Positions 40,699 through 51,629 of a stretch of 64,000 nucleotides of DNA are shown here, one piece after another. The stretch's first letter is position 1. Each line of letters starts with the position of its first letter. Below the pieces are notes generated by a model. That model was not told the origin of the DNA and did not search any database. It worked only from the letters and a program-made list of their open reading frames with translations. The translations under genes and the position numbers were made by a program. Source of the stretch: CAVSWT01 sp963731745 (lineage in GTDB: Bacteria; Bacteroidota; Ignavibacteria; Ignavibacteriales; Ignavibacteriaceae); contig CAVSWT010000006.1 of assembly GCA_963731745.1 (NCBI GenBank), forward strand, positions 1-64,000, read 5' to 3'.

Positions 40699-42271
40699 TC
40701 AATGTCCCAGCACATGATCGCTGTCTGTCGGATTCACAGGCCCTTTATTAGTATCAACAATTTTAAACATTTGCGGAAGCTGAACGTTTTCCACCTGGTC
40801 AAGTTTGATGGGATCATCGGATGGAGTGAGCAGCGTGACATTTTTCATAATCCAATCCTTGGCACAGGTAATTTCTCCGGGCTTTTGTGCTTCAATGATG
40901 ATATTTTTCCAGAGCATGTTGCGCATTGGCTTTTCAGAATAAGCATTGACATAGATACCTGTTCCCGCTTTTTTAACCGAAATATTTTCCAGAGTTATAT
41001 TACGGAATTCGGGGATGCCGCGTTCGGGAGGCTTAACCGGGGTAAGCATTGTTCGCCAGTGATCTTTGTATTCTGATTTGGGAATTGAATCGGGAATAAC
41101 CGGATAACTATAGCTGGGATACCAGTTGAGTTCAAACTTGAATGGGCTATCAACACTATCCATCTCTATATCATGAATGTAAATGTCCCGCATGACTCCG
41201 CCGCGAATCTTGGCAGACTTGAATCGGATACCGGTATTTGTACCAATTGCTTTAAGTCCATATACCTCAATATCGTGCATACCTCCGGAAGTTTCCGAGC
41301 CCAATGTAAACAAGCCATGACCCGAACGGGTAATACAATTACGGTAAACTACACGTTCCGTTGGACGATTGACACGAAGTCCATCGGCATCTTTACCTGC
41401 CTTCAGACATAAGTTATCATCATTGCAATCTATGTCGCAGTTCTCTACAAGAATGTTACGGCCGGAATCGGTATTGATTCCATCTGAGCTGGGGCCAAAA
41501 TGGCCATCGAAGTTGTTCCGAATTGTCACACCATCAACGTGAACCTGATCAGAATAAGTTAGGCTGATGGTCCAGAAACCTGAACGATAAATATTTATAT
41601 CTTTTATGATAACTTCTTCTGATTCATAGATGACTAGGGCTCTTACGCGCTTACAGTCATAATCAACTGCCCAGCGAAGACCGCGGTCAATATAATCTTG
41701 ATACATGCCTCCTGACTGCGGGGGATCACCCCAGAATTTATCCCACCAATATTTTCCGTTACCGTCAAGAGTTCCCTTGCCGCTGATGCGAACATTCTGT
41801 TCCCGATATACATTGATGAGTGCAGCAGGCCATTGCATCGTTATACCGGCAATACGTGTTAGTGTATCAGGGAAGTCCGTATCGTTCTGTATAGCCTGAA
41901 TGGTTACACCTTCAGGAATATGAAAATCAACATTTGTTTTGATGAAAAGAGCGCCTGTGACATATACTCCCGGATTAAAAGTTACCTGCCCGCCGCCGGC
42001 TGCTGCAGCGGAATCAATTGTTTTTTGAATGTTTTTAGTATTTAAGGTTTTACCGTCTCCCACTGCGCCGAAGTCTGAAGCATTAAAGACCCGGTTAGGA
42101 ATTACACAAAAATCGTCGTCATATAAAATGGCCTCGAGTTGCTGAACGAGTTGAGTTTTACCGGACGTGAGCAGTAGAAGTCTGCACCCCAAACTGCTGT
42201 GCAAATGCGACACCAGAAAATAGGAGCGTACATAACATGATAAACTTAATGATTGACTTTAAGCGGTGCAT
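40699..42271 (-). pseudogene. GH28 polygalacturonase / rhamnogalacturonan hydrolase, N-terminal frameshift
   Basis: The long frame (to 42213) encodes a right-handed parallel beta-helix of GH28. The catalytic region is intact: GPSSDGINTDSGRN, DCNDDNLCLKAG and the histidine block RSGHGLFTLGSETSGG. It starts without export signal, but another frame begins at 42271 with MHRLKSIIKFIMLCTLLFSG VAFAQ-type sequence, a perfect signal peptide, and runs into a stop at 42165. Removing one C from GTCCGG near 42165 joins them (TAHVGKTQLVQ). The real protein is thus secreted, about 520 residues. It hydrolyses galacturonic linkages in homogalacturonan or RG-I. Confidence 0.87.
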
Positions 42272-42420
42272 CGTGTACGGAAGCACGATGGAAATAAATG
42301 ATGTGTACAAATTATACCTCAGGCGTGTTAAAGAATATTATCTTAATTAGAAGATATTGATAAATAAAATAAAGGTGAAAAAGCCAACCGGTATATGTAA
42401 TAAGCAGATATCTCGATAGA

Positions 42421-44112
42421 TTATTTCAATAATATAAGTTTTTTTGTGTCTGAAAAATTTTCTGCTTGCCCATCCTGGCTCGACCAAGCCGAGACAGAAA
42501 GTCTGTAATAATAAATTCCGCTTGGCAGATCACTTCCATTAAATTTAACCTCATAATTTCCAGCTGATTTTTCACCATTAACCAAGATTGCTACTTCTCT
42601 GCCAAGTATATCGTAAACTTTTAATTGGGTAAATACTGCAGCAGAAGTTCCAGTATTCCGAATTGTATATCTAATAGTGGTTGTCGGATTAAATGGGTTG
42701 GGATAATTTTGTTCTAAGGCCGCTGATAAAGGCAAGTGTAAAGCATTTTCTTCTGCTGCACTTGTTTCACCTCCATGGTATTCTACTCTTAAAATTAAGT
42801 TGTTGATCCAATCACTACTCATGTAAAGATTCCCTACGCTGTCGCTTGTAAGTCCAACCGGTTTACCCCATATGTTACTCTGGTCTGGAGGATTTGGCCA
42901 AAAGCCTGTCATAAAATCTCCAACCTTAGCGTTACTGCCATCGGGATCGACAAATAAAGCCACAACTTTATGCCCTGGATCGGGTCCTAAAAATCCAGCG
43001 CGATATGCAACGAATGCTTCATCAATATATTTGGAAGGAAAATTTCCTGAAGGATAAAAGTAAATATCCATAAGCGCACTGTGCGCATCAACCAATGCAG
43101 CCGGACGAACCATACTTTGTACAAGAAGACTGTCTTCATGAGTAATAGGCAATACCTGGGGATGTCCACGAATTTCAAAATTTATATAAACCTGATAACC
43201 GTAAGCGAAAGGCCAACCATAAAAACCACCATCGCGCACTATATCAATCCATTCAGGCGGCAGAGAGTCAACAGCTTCGGTATGACCGTTGTTTGTTGCC
43301 CACAAATCTCCGGTAAGCGGATGAATATCGAGACCGATTGCATTCCGCAAACCGGTAGCAAAAACTCTGCGACCAGTGCCGTCTGCATTGAATTGTAAAA
43401 CAGCCGCACGTTCGGGATCGGATTCTCGGCATACATCGCAATGAGATCCTATAGATAAGTAAAAGAGTCCCTTATCTTCATCAATGGCTAAAGTACGTGT
43501 AATATGAGGTGTATTGGCAGTTGGTATATTGTCCGCAAATATTTCTCGTTTTTCATAGACCAAATCTCTATCAGTATCAGTGAATTTAACAATCTGATGA
43601 GTATCGGCTACATACATATCGCCCTTGTAGAATGCCATACTGTTAGCCCATCTGAGGCTGTCGGCAGCAATAATGACAGTATCAGCTACACCATCATTGT
43701 TCCTATCCGGCAAAGCAACAATCTGGCTGGTGGGATCACCTTTGGGGGTAAATTCATCGGCTGTGCCGGCTTTCATATTAGCAACATGCAAAACCCCATC
43801 CTTATTAAAAGCCATCATCCGGGGACCTCTCAAACCTGCAACAGCAAATACTTTAACAGTAAAACCCGGCGGGAGGTTTAATGTAAGATTCTTCGGTACC
43901 ATATTTTTATATTTTTCGGGTACTATTAATGAAGTTGGTTGAAGATTTAAATCAACCTTTGGTGTCATCTGTATAGTTCCCGGCGGGTATGGATCTTCAT
44001 TCTGTGCATAAAGAAAGACAGGGAAGATTATCAATGCGGCTATTATAATGAGATGATATTTTTTTACTTTTATATTTTTCAAGGTTCTTTTTTCCAAAAA
44101 ATCAATCAACAT
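42421..44112 (-). CDS. PQQ-sugar-dehydrogenase-like propeller protein with T9SS domain
   Basis: A signal peptide (FPVFLYAQ) leads into a six-bladed propeller similar to sorbosone/glucose PQQ dehydrogenases (NLPPGFTVKVFAVAGLRGPRMMAF, ITRTLAIDEDKGLFYLSIGSHCDVC, GTGRRVFATGLRNAIGLDIHP, GDLWATNNGHTEAVDSLPPEW). The histidine and arginine blocks of the PQQ site (SIGSH, GLRNAIG) are recognisable. The C-terminus is a T9SS type A domain (NYPNPFNPTTTIRYTI, LKVYDILGREVAILVN). It may oxidise released sugars at the cell surface, or only bind glycans. A multi-heme or cytochrome partner is not encoded nearby. Family fairly sure, function uncertain. Confidence 0.82.
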   Translation of the reverse strand: MLIDFLEKRTLKNIKVKKYHLIIIAALIIFPVFLYAQNEDPYPPGTIQMTPKVDLNLQPTSLIVPEKYKNMVPKNLTLNLPPGFTVKVFAVAGLRGPRMMAFNKDGVLHVANMKAGTADEFTPKGDPTSQIVALPDRNNDGVADTVIIAADSLRWANSMAFYKGDMYVADTHQIVKFTDTDRDLVYEKREIFADNIPTANTPHITRTLAIDEDKGLFYLSIGSHCDVCRESDPERAAVLQFNADGTGRRVFATGLRNAIGLDIHPLTGDLWATNNGHTEAVDSLPPEWIDIVRDGGFYGWPFAYGYQVYINFEIRGHPQVLPITHEDSLLVQSMVRPAALVDAHSALMDIYFYPSGNFPSKYIDEAFVAYRAGFLGPDPGHKVVALFVDPDGSNAKVGDFMTGFWPNPPDQSNIWGKPVGLTSDSVGNLYMSSDWINNLILRVEYHGGETSAAEENALHLPLSAALEQNYPNPFNPTTTIRYTIRNTGTSAAVFTQLKVYDILGREVAILVNGEKSAGNYEVKFNGSDLPSGIYYYRLSVSAWSSQDGQAENFSDTKKLILLK

Positions 44113-44438
44113 TTTTTTATGTTTAATAAGCTATGGAATGTTGTATTGAAATATTTTTTCCTTCCCATACTTTTTTTGAAATCCCATCTTCATCTTTGCA
44201 TGTCCAAAACTCATCCTCAACCGGTAATCGCACTAAGCACGGGATTGGCTATAAGAATTAACTCTGAGATAAAATATTCACGCTCTTTGCTACCTCCTGA
44301 ATTGATTCAGTTAACAGGCTGAATATTGTTTGAACTTTGCGAATAGATGTTTCAACTTATTTACAAAGAGCTGGAATTAAAAAAAGCGCTTTAATTTTCA
44401 TAACTTTTACTGCAATTGTATTTTCGCAATGTGGGAAT
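44113..44438. other. Intergenic region before the PQQ-like gene
   Basis: A 326-base gap on the minus-strand side between GH106 and the PQQ-like gene. I find no gene or strong hairpin in it. A Shine-Dalgarno-like AGGAGGT near 44295 on the minus strand is followed by a GTG that reaches a stop after seven codons. The promoter of the downstream genes may be here. Confidence 0.35.
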
Positions 44439-47286
44439 TTATTTTAGACCTATTAACTTAACTGGCCCGATCAAACCGGACTCAAGCGGTTTCCAATTCT
44501 TTTGCGGTAAATAAACCATTCTCATCCATATCTTTTCTATCCTGCGCGGCGAAGTTAACATTATAAAACTTCTTATAATTGATTCCTTTTTTATCCATAT
44601 AAATAATTCTATTTGCCATTAAATTTGTTACCTGGACTCGAAGAATATTTGTCTGCTTTACTTTGGCGCCATCAATTGTTACTTGAAATTCCGGCCCAAT
44701 TAAAGTTGCAAGTTTTTCACCATTTAAATAAACATCTGCTGATTCGCATACCTTACCGAGATCCAGCATGTACGCAGCTGCTTCAAAACTGGGTTTCTCA
44801 AATGTTGTTTTATAACTGGCCGTGCCGGAAAACTTCTCCAAATCTTTTGAGTGATTTGTCCATGATTCTAATTTTTTAGTCTTATATGAATCTGGCAATT
44901 TAGGACCGCCTTTGATAAAATCAATTTTCCATTCACCACTCAAATTCAATACATTATTTGTCTTCTCATAAAATTTATATGTCTCCAGATTTTTCTCATC
45001 GGGATACCATTGTAAAATTAATGTTTCACCAACACCTAATTTCAAATACACTTCTGCATGATGATCGCTTAAGTTTCTTACTTCAGCCTTTCCAATTTTT
45101 TTATTCATAGGATTGAACCAAATAGCTTCTTTTCCAGTTGAACTTACTTGAACCCATTTATCGATGTCTTTATCTCCCCAATTACTAATGAAGTAACAAA
45201 TCCCTTCGTCACGATTGACCCTATTAAACCAAAGTCCCTCCTTAGCTATTGGCTCAGGCAAGACTTTGATATCATCCAAAATTGTTTTCAAATCATTTCC
45301 TTTAATTAATTCACCTTCTGCGACTTGACCGCTTTCATAATTATTTTTTTCAGAATGGAAATTAAATTCATTTTGTAAGTTCAGATAAGCTTTCTGCCTA
45401 TGCTTTAAATCATTTAATCCCGGGACATATTTTGGAAAATCATTTTGAATAATAACTGTTGCACCTTTTTTTGCAAGTTCAATAATTTTTTGAATTGTTG
45501 TTAATGGAATATAATCACAATCAGGAATGATAATAGTTTTGTATTCTGAATTGCTGGAAAGTATTTTATGCTCATCAACTTTTAATTGTTCAATTTGTTT
45601 ATCGGAAATGAAGTCAAAAGTATAACCGTTACTTAACAACATTTCACCAACGCCTTTAGTTAATTCTTTGTCTTGTGCTCCAAAATGCTCAAGCATACTT
45701 TTACCTTTTTGAGACCACGCATCATAAATGGGGTAATACAATAAAATATCATTTGCAGGTTTTGAACTTTGAAGAAACGATTGGCAGTTTGTTACATATG
45801 AATTGACGACTTTAAGATCTTCCCACCAGGTATTTGTCGGCGCAAAATGAACCGAAGCATAGAAGAGCCATCCCGGCCATTCAGCCGAAAGAGGTGAATA
45901 AGGAGAACCATGATATACAAGATGATTAACACCGTTTGCAAAATATCGGTCGAAATTTTTTTTAACTTCGGAAAGTGTTGAGAGAAAATGTTCATCTAAC
46001 CAAGTCGCTGCTTCGGCAGATACTAAAGTTTTATTTGAAACATGTGCTGCAGAGACTGCCATTTTTATACCCAATGGTGATCTCCCTTCAGTTTCGGGTA
46101 TATCGCTTGCAGCATATAAATCCAATATATTTGCAGGTGATCCATGAGCCTGATTACGAATAACCGCATCATATTTACGCGACCATTGCTTCCAGACTTT
46201 TGTAAAATTGTTTAAGAGCAAATCAGAAATAGTTTCTCTGTAATCGCAAAGCACTCTTTCATTCATTTCTTTAGTATCATTTCCAAATAACGCGGGCAAA
46301 TAATTTTTTAAATCATATCCTCTATATCTTTTAAATCTTTTAAAAAATAAGGGTGTCCAATCTGCTTCTCCCTGGGCATCATCAACTTCATACGAATCAT
46401 TAAAAAATGATCGAATGCCATTTAATTGAATTCCTTCGGCATTCTTATCAAAATATTTCAGATAATCTATTACTGCTTTTTCTGAAAAATGATCAATAAC
46501 ATTTCCTTCTCCGCCTTTTCCAGCTCGTTCCACTTGTTTACCGTGCCAGCCTTGAAATACAGCGTAAAGTTTCCAATTTCCATCAGGTGCAACCCAATTT
46601 AAAGTTCCATCATTTTTTACATTATTTGTGAGATCAATATTTTCTCCAGTTTCATTGTACGCAATAAGCGCTTGGAGCGGTAGTTCTTTTTTAAATCGAA
46701 CCTGATCTAATGCAAGTTCTTGTAAATTTTTATTACTGCTAATTGGATATTTTACTTCAGAAATATCAACTTTATGACCAACTGCATTTACAAATGGCTG
46801 CTGAATAAATTCAATTGTCTCATTTAATTTTTCACCTGACTTCAAGTTATATATTTTATGGTGCACCTCTTTACTTGCATCATCGGCACCAACCCACGGA
46901 CCTCCAAACGGCCATCCGGAGGCATTAGCCAAATCAATTCCAAGCTCTAATCGCTGCCCTTCTCCTAAAGTATAATTTAAAATTTTCATCCACTCTGGTG
47001 AAAAGAAACTTATATCTTGTGTCTCATATCCTTTTGTACCATATATTGCCGTTACTTCAACTCCGCCAAAACCGGCATTCTTAAGTTCTTCCATATTTGC
47101 CGTTAGACCTTCTTTTGTTACGGCACTTCCATGCCACCACCATCTTGTCCATGGATGAGTTACAGTAGTAATTGATGGCCATTCAATTTTATTATCTTCT
47201 TGCCCTTTAATTATGCATGATGGGAAGAGAGATATTAAAGTTGAGAGTACAAATAGACTTAATATTTTTGATTTTATTTTCATCAT
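44439..47286 (-). CDS. GH106 alpha-L-rhamnosidase, C-terminal frameshift
   Basis: A large lipoprotein (lipobox SLFPSC) of family GH106. Characteristic blocks are VTHPWTRWWWHGSAVTKEGL, NAGFGGVEVTAIYG, ELGIDLANASGWPFGGPWVG, RSFFNDSYEVDDAQGEADWTP, IRNQAHGSPANILDLYAASDIPETEG and FANGVNHLVYHGSPYSP, ending in a jelly-roll (AAYMLDLGKVCESADVYLNGE). GH106 removes alpha-L-rhamnose from RG-I or RG-II fragments. The main frame stops at 44482 after AKELETA. Removing one A from GGAAACC there gives AKELEPLESGLIGPVKLIGLK and a stop at 44439, the usual family ending, so a one-base indel is likely. It feeds the rhamnose pathway encoded upstream. Confidence 0.9.
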
Positions 47287-47370
47287 TTATTCTTTTATCA
47301 TGAATTTTTAGAATTCTTTGGAAAGTGCATCATGGGTAACATTGTTATTTTGGTATTCTCGATGTCATGA

Positions 47371-49503
47371 TTATTTATTCATCCAATTCTCTTTCGATTC
47401 TAATTCATTCATATCAAACTCAGTTGAAGTTATTTCTACAGATTCCTCATATAATTTATTTAGATCGGGTAATTTTAACGAAGAACCATTACGAAGGAAT
47501 ATTGGAGTTTGATAGGGCTCGGCAGTTACTTCAATATATTTTCCGCCCACGTACTCTTTATTGTTCCATTGGTCTATCCAGGTTTCTCCGGCGGGAAGAT
47601 AAACTGACTGTTTTGTTTTTCCTTCTTGCCAAATAATTGAGACTAATATATCATTTCCAAATTTATAAGTTGTCCAATCTTTCCAGCTTTCTTTTTGATC
47701 AGGATATTCTATAAATAAAGGCCTGATGATAGGCATTCCCGTTTTACTTGCTACTTCGGCAAAGTGATGAATATAATCAACAAGATTCATTCTTAGCTTT
47801 GTATAGAATCTCCAAACAGCTAGAAGTTCATGATCAAATGAAGGTTCATAATTCATATCCCAAAATACTTTATTGTTTGTGGGACCAACTTCCATAATAG
47901 GAGAAAAGCATGCAAATCCCAGCCAGCGTTTAGTAACCTCACTGTTTATATCCTTTGCATATCCGCCGCAATCTGATCCCCAAACAGGATATCCCATAAC
48001 CGCACATCTTTGTGCAGCGATAATTACTGAACGAAGTCCTTCCGGCGGATTACCAGTATCTCCAGCCCAAAGGCCGCCGTACTTTGCACTTCCTGTATAT
48101 TGAGCTCTAGGAAACAAAATAAAATCATTACCGAGTACTGGTTTTACTGCATCATAAGTTGCTTTCACATATTGACGGGGATAATCGTTAAAGTTTTCCC
48201 GATAGCTCGTTCCAATAGAGGTTGTTAGCTGCAATGAATCTAAAAGTTTTTCCCCATCCGCACGATCGAGTTTAAAACCTTTAACTCCCATTTTTGCTAA
48301 TTTAGCAGGGCCATTTTCGCCCCACCATTTACTTGCTTCTTTATTTGTGAAATCCATTAAAACCTGTCGTGAATCCTTCCAGATATGACTTTTAATGCCA
48401 TAGCCGTTTTCTTCAGCAACATCAGCCATATTTCCCATAACAAAAGGCCCGATCCAAAGCATGGTTGAAATATTTTTTGAGTTCAGCCATTTTATCATAT
48501 TTTCAAAGTTAGGCAAACGATCATAATCAATTTTATAATCATCGAAGCCTCTTACTCCGGGGCCCCACGGCCTATCAATCCAATAAGCAGTACAAGGAAT
48601 ATCGTAAGCATGCATCAACAAAATTTCTTCGGCAATTTCAGAATTATAAGGCGCATGAACAATACTGCCATCATAATATTTCTTATTATTAAAATGTTCG
48701 TCACGCCAGCGCCAAGGTCCAAAAGCCCATTTCGGTGGAACAAAAGATGGTCCCGTTTCTAACGCATGTCGTTTAATTAATTCTGCGGGACCCTTATTCA
48801 TCATTAAAGAAAATGAAAATTCAGGCCCTTCAAATGATATTTGAACTATATCTTTTTTCTCTTTACAAAAATCAATTACTCCCGGCCAGGTTCCATGGAC
48901 GAATAATGCATAATTGCCAGACGAGATATAAAATGGCGCATAAGCAGAAACTGTGGGTTTTAATTTAACATCAACATTTTGGCCTCGAAGATTAAGTCCC
49001 TCTGAAATTCCTTTTTCCCACGATTTATATTGTGTGCCATCTACAACTCTTTCAAATACTCCGGTAAAATATTCATCAGGTTTTACTTTTGAATTTATTA
49101 TCCAAGCTGAAGGTTTTGATTGTGTTCCCTCAAGTCTGAAAATAAAATCTAAATCATCAACCTTTTTTTCTGTTTCCATTACTACAGAAATATCGCCGCT
49201 CTTCCATTCATATAGTGACTTGTTTGTAGTTGGATGAGATATTTTTGGTTGTCCTTTTGTCCAATTTATTTTCCCATTAAGAATAAATCCAATTCCACCA
49301 AGTGTATCATTTGATTCTATTAAAATATTATTGCCGTAAGAATTATTTATTTGAATAGAAGCAAATGAATTATCGCCTTCATTCAAAATTTTTATATTGT
49401 CGGAATTATTACATGAATTAATGCTTATAATTACTAGTAAAAGTGTAAGTGTTCGACTGAAATATTTGAAAAAAACTTTTTGCTTTAATATAATATGAAT
49501 CAT
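47371..49503 (-). CDS. GH31 family glycosidase lipoprotein, 710 aa
   Basis: A lipoprotein (SINSC near residue 31) of GH31. The N-terminal beta-sandwich precedes a barrel with PPKWAFGPWRWRDEHFNN, IPCTAYWIDRPWGPGV, GVKGFKLDRADGE carrying the nucleophile aspartate, and GGLWAGDTGNPPEGLR with the acid/base aspartate. PVWGSDCGGY and VGPTNNKVFWD follow. GH31 activities include alpha-glucosidase, alpha-xylosidase and alpha-galactosidase; the pectin setting favours alpha-galactose or alpha-xylose removal but the sequence does not decide. It is 84 bases upstream of GH106 on the same strand. Confidence 0.9.
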   Translation of the reverse strand: MIHIILKQKVFFKYFSRTLTLLLVIISINSCNNSDNIKILNEGDNSFASIQINNSYGNNILIESNDTLGGIGFILNGKINWTKGQPKISHPTTNKSLYEWKSGDISVVMETEKKVDDLDFIFRLEGTQSKPSAWIINSKVKPDEYFTGVFERVVDGTQYKSWEKGISEGLNLRGQNVDVKLKPTVSAYAPFYISSGNYALFVHGTWPGVIDFCKEKKDIVQISFEGPEFSFSLMMNKGPAELIKRHALETGPSFVPPKWAFGPWRWRDEHFNNKKYYDGSIVHAPYNSEIAEEILLMHAYDIPCTAYWIDRPWGPGVRGFDDYKIDYDRLPNFENMIKWLNSKNISTMLWIGPFVMGNMADVAEENGYGIKSHIWKDSRQVLMDFTNKEASKWWGENGPAKLAKMGVKGFKLDRADGEKLLDSLQLTTSIGTSYRENFNDYPRQYVKATYDAVKPVLGNDFILFPRAQYTGSAKYGGLWAGDTGNPPEGLRSVIIAAQRCAVMGYPVWGSDCGGYAKDINSEVTKRWLGFACFSPIMEVGPTNNKVFWDMNYEPSFDHELLAVWRFYTKLRMNLVDYIHHFAEVASKTGMPIIRPLFIEYPDQKESWKDWTTYKFGNDILVSIIWQEGKTKQSVYLPAGETWIDQWNNKEYVGGKYIEVTAEPYQTPIFLRNGSSLKLPDLNKLYEESVEITSTEFDMNELESKENWMNK

Positions 49504-49698
49504 TTTTTAAAAAGTATATTAATTTCTTAATACTAGCCTATTAAACACTCAATAAGACTTCAATTAAAAATTTATTTTGGAATTTTTATGGTTGGATGAA
49601 TCCTTTGATTTCGCATCAATGATAATTTTTTAGTCTGATAACCAAATCATCTAAATATAAAAGGATGGTCAAATCAACGAGATGAAATAAAATTAATA

Positions 49699-49736
49699 AA
49701 TGAGTTTCTCCAAAAATAATTTTGAAGAAACTCATT
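49699..49736 (-). terminator. Terminator after the TonB receptor operon
   Basis: AATGAGTTTCT (49699-49709) pairs perfectly with AGAAACTCATT (49726-49736), an 11-bp stem. On the minus strand it lies 24 bases after the stop of the T9SS beta-helix gene and is followed by TATTAATTTTATTT. It likely ends the TonB receptor-beta-helix transcript and separates it from GH31. Confidence 0.7.
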
Positions 49737-49759
49737 AAATATATACTTCTTAGAGAAGA

Positions 49760-51484
49760 CTACTTTAGAAGTATCATTTTCTTAGATGCAATAAATGTTT
49801 TCCCGTCAACTCCATTAGCATGAATAGTGTAGACATAGATACCACTGCTGAGATTAGGAGCTTTGAAACTATAAGAATGTTCGCCTGCTGCTAAACTCTT
49901 CTCAGTTAGTTCAAATACTTTTTGACCTAAAATGTTATATACACTAAAAGTAACTTCGGATTGTTGAGGCAATCCAAATTTGATTGTTGTACTTGGATTG
50001 AAAGGATTTGGATAATTATTACTTAAATAATATCGATTGGGAACGATAGAGTTTTCATCATTAACGCCAACCATATTTGGTGTAACGATAGCTGATGCAC
50101 TATCACCGGGTGTGTAAACCCAGGTTGCATTTGTCATTGAATCTTCTAATGCAGCAATATAAGAAGCTCTGTTAGCCATATAAGTTGATTTAGCACTTGG
50201 GAACCAGTTTAAGTCACCAAGCGGCAATCCATCTGTACCTGCTTTTTGCAAATATCCATTCGAGTAGCTCAAATCCAAATCCGGCGGCCAATTTAAATTA
50301 GGTGTACCGTCACCATTCCATGTTATAGGAGGTGTCATACGCCAATCCGGGTAATGAGTAGTGTTTGTGTCCCAATTTGCTAAATCCCATGCCAGCATAC
50401 TATCAATTTTACTTGGATTATTTGCAAAACCGATATCAAATTGCCAATAGTTTTTGCCTATAGTAAAGTTGTTATCAGCATTAATAGTTGAATCCACATC
50501 GAGATTCCATAAATAACATTGCCTTACTTTTTCAGAGTCAGTCAGAAATCCAGGGTTAATTGTATTGTTCCAATAATCTATAAAAGCAGGATCGAGGTAA
50601 AATGAATTATTTCCTTCGTAAAGTGAAATAGAATCTAGTTTATTTGCTACGTTAGCAAACGTTTCAAATGTTGTAAATGGTGCTTCATAGCCGTTAGTTT
50701 TTAGAGTACGCCCTCTCCAGCTCCAGTTGTAGTAAATATTGTTAGCTTGTAGAGCCTCAAACCAATGAATTTCATGACCGTTGACCTGCTGATTAACAAC
50801 AGTATTATGTATCTCAGTCATTTTAGAAGTAAAAAAGTCACCGCCATTTCCGAACATTCTAGCTGCATTAAAAACAGTATTATTTTCAAAGGTTAGTTGT
50901 TTACAAGCTGCATCTAAACGGAAAGGCATACCGCCAAAAGGTGAACTGCCTCTTCGATCTCCATTTATAAACACACAGTTTGTAATGCTTATAGTATCGG
51001 TTGCTCCGGTACTTCTGGTACAGTGATCTCTATGGTCAGAGAAGGCGCAATTGTCCCATATAATTTTGTAACCTGCTAAATTGCGGACAAACGATGAGAT
51101 ATTAACATCATTGCCATGAAGTCCGGTTAATAGGAGATTTTTAAGCACTATACTTCCACCTTGGTTAAGATTGATCATATCTCTTGCTGCTCCAGCTGAA
51201 GATGGTGTTTGGAAAAATACAGGCGGATTGGCTTCATGCAAAATCCAACCATTATTAGGACCTATTATTTGTAAATCAAAATTACATTCCAAAGTTCCGT
51301 CGAACGCATAGTATTTACCAGCTTCAGCCATATAGACAGTTTTAGCAGGATCATGTGATCCATCCGCCAGAGTGTCTGCGGCAATTTGAGCATTGACAAA
51401 TTGCTGATCATCAAGCGTCACTTGGGCTAGCATTGATGTAGCAAGCATTAGGAAAAATGCTATTGGTAGTATTAACTTTCTCAT
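49760..51484 (-). CDS. T9SS-exported parallel beta-helix protein beside the TonB receptor, 574 aa
   Basis: A signal peptide (LATSMLAQ) leads to a right-handed beta-helix of pectate-lyase-like appearance: LNQGGSIVLKNLLLTGL, KIIWDNCAFSDHRDHC, TISITNCVFINGDRR, LTFENNTVFNAARMFGNGG, EIHNTVVNQQ. It resembles the DUF4957/DUF5123-type region of surface glycan proteins, without a clear Ca-binding lyase triad. The C-terminus is a T9SS domain (NYPNPFNPSTTIKFGL, FSVYNILGQKVFEL, KKMILLK). It lies 145 bases after the TonB receptor in the same unit, where SusD would normally be. A surface glycan-binding or lyase role is inference. Confidence 0.75.
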   Translation of the reverse strand: MRKLILPIAFFLMLATSMLAQVTLDDQQFVNAQIAADTLADGSHDPAKTVYMAEAGKYYAFDGTLECNFDLQIIGPNNGWILHEANPPVFFQTPSSAGAARDMINLNQGGSIVLKNLLLTGLHGNDVNISSFVRNLAGYKIIWDNCAFSDHRDHCTRSTGATDTISITNCVFINGDRRGSSPFGGMPFRLDAACKQLTFENNTVFNAARMFGNGGDFFTSKMTEIHNTVVNQQVNGHEIHWFEALQANNIYYNWSWRGRTLKTNGYEAPFTTFETFANVANKLDSISLYEGNNSFYLDPAFIDYWNNTINPGFLTDSEKVRQCYLWNLDVDSTINADNNFTIGKNYWQFDIGFANNPSKIDSMLAWDLANWDTNTTHYPDWRMTPPITWNGDGTPNLNWPPDLDLSYSNGYLQKAGTDGLPLGDLNWFPSAKSTYMANRASYIAALEDSMTNATWVYTPGDSASAIVTPNMVGVNDENSIVPNRYYLSNNYPNPFNPSTTIKFGLPQQSEVTFSVYNILGQKVFELTEKSLAAGEHSYSFKAPNLSSGIYVYTIHANGVDGKTFIASKKMILLK

Positions 51485-51629
51485 TAAATACTCCTTTTAA
51501 TATTGTTGAATTGATTAGTTAATTAAGAAATTGGTTCTCGATCTTGGACTTCTATTTAAGTATGTAGCAATTATTATTATCTCATATCACCTCCTTAAAT
51601 TTCAAATAATTATAAATATTTTTTATTTG

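Noticed and set aside
42165..42213. The GH28 start at 42213 as the true N-terminus
   Set aside because: The product from that start lacks a signal peptide, whereas a perfect signal peptide sits just upstream in another frame beginning at 42271.
49760..51484. Confident call of a pectate lyase for the beta-helix protein
   Set aside because: The beta-helix fold is visible but no calcium-binding aspartate set or catalytic arginine/lysine block could be recognised, so only a fold-level call is given.
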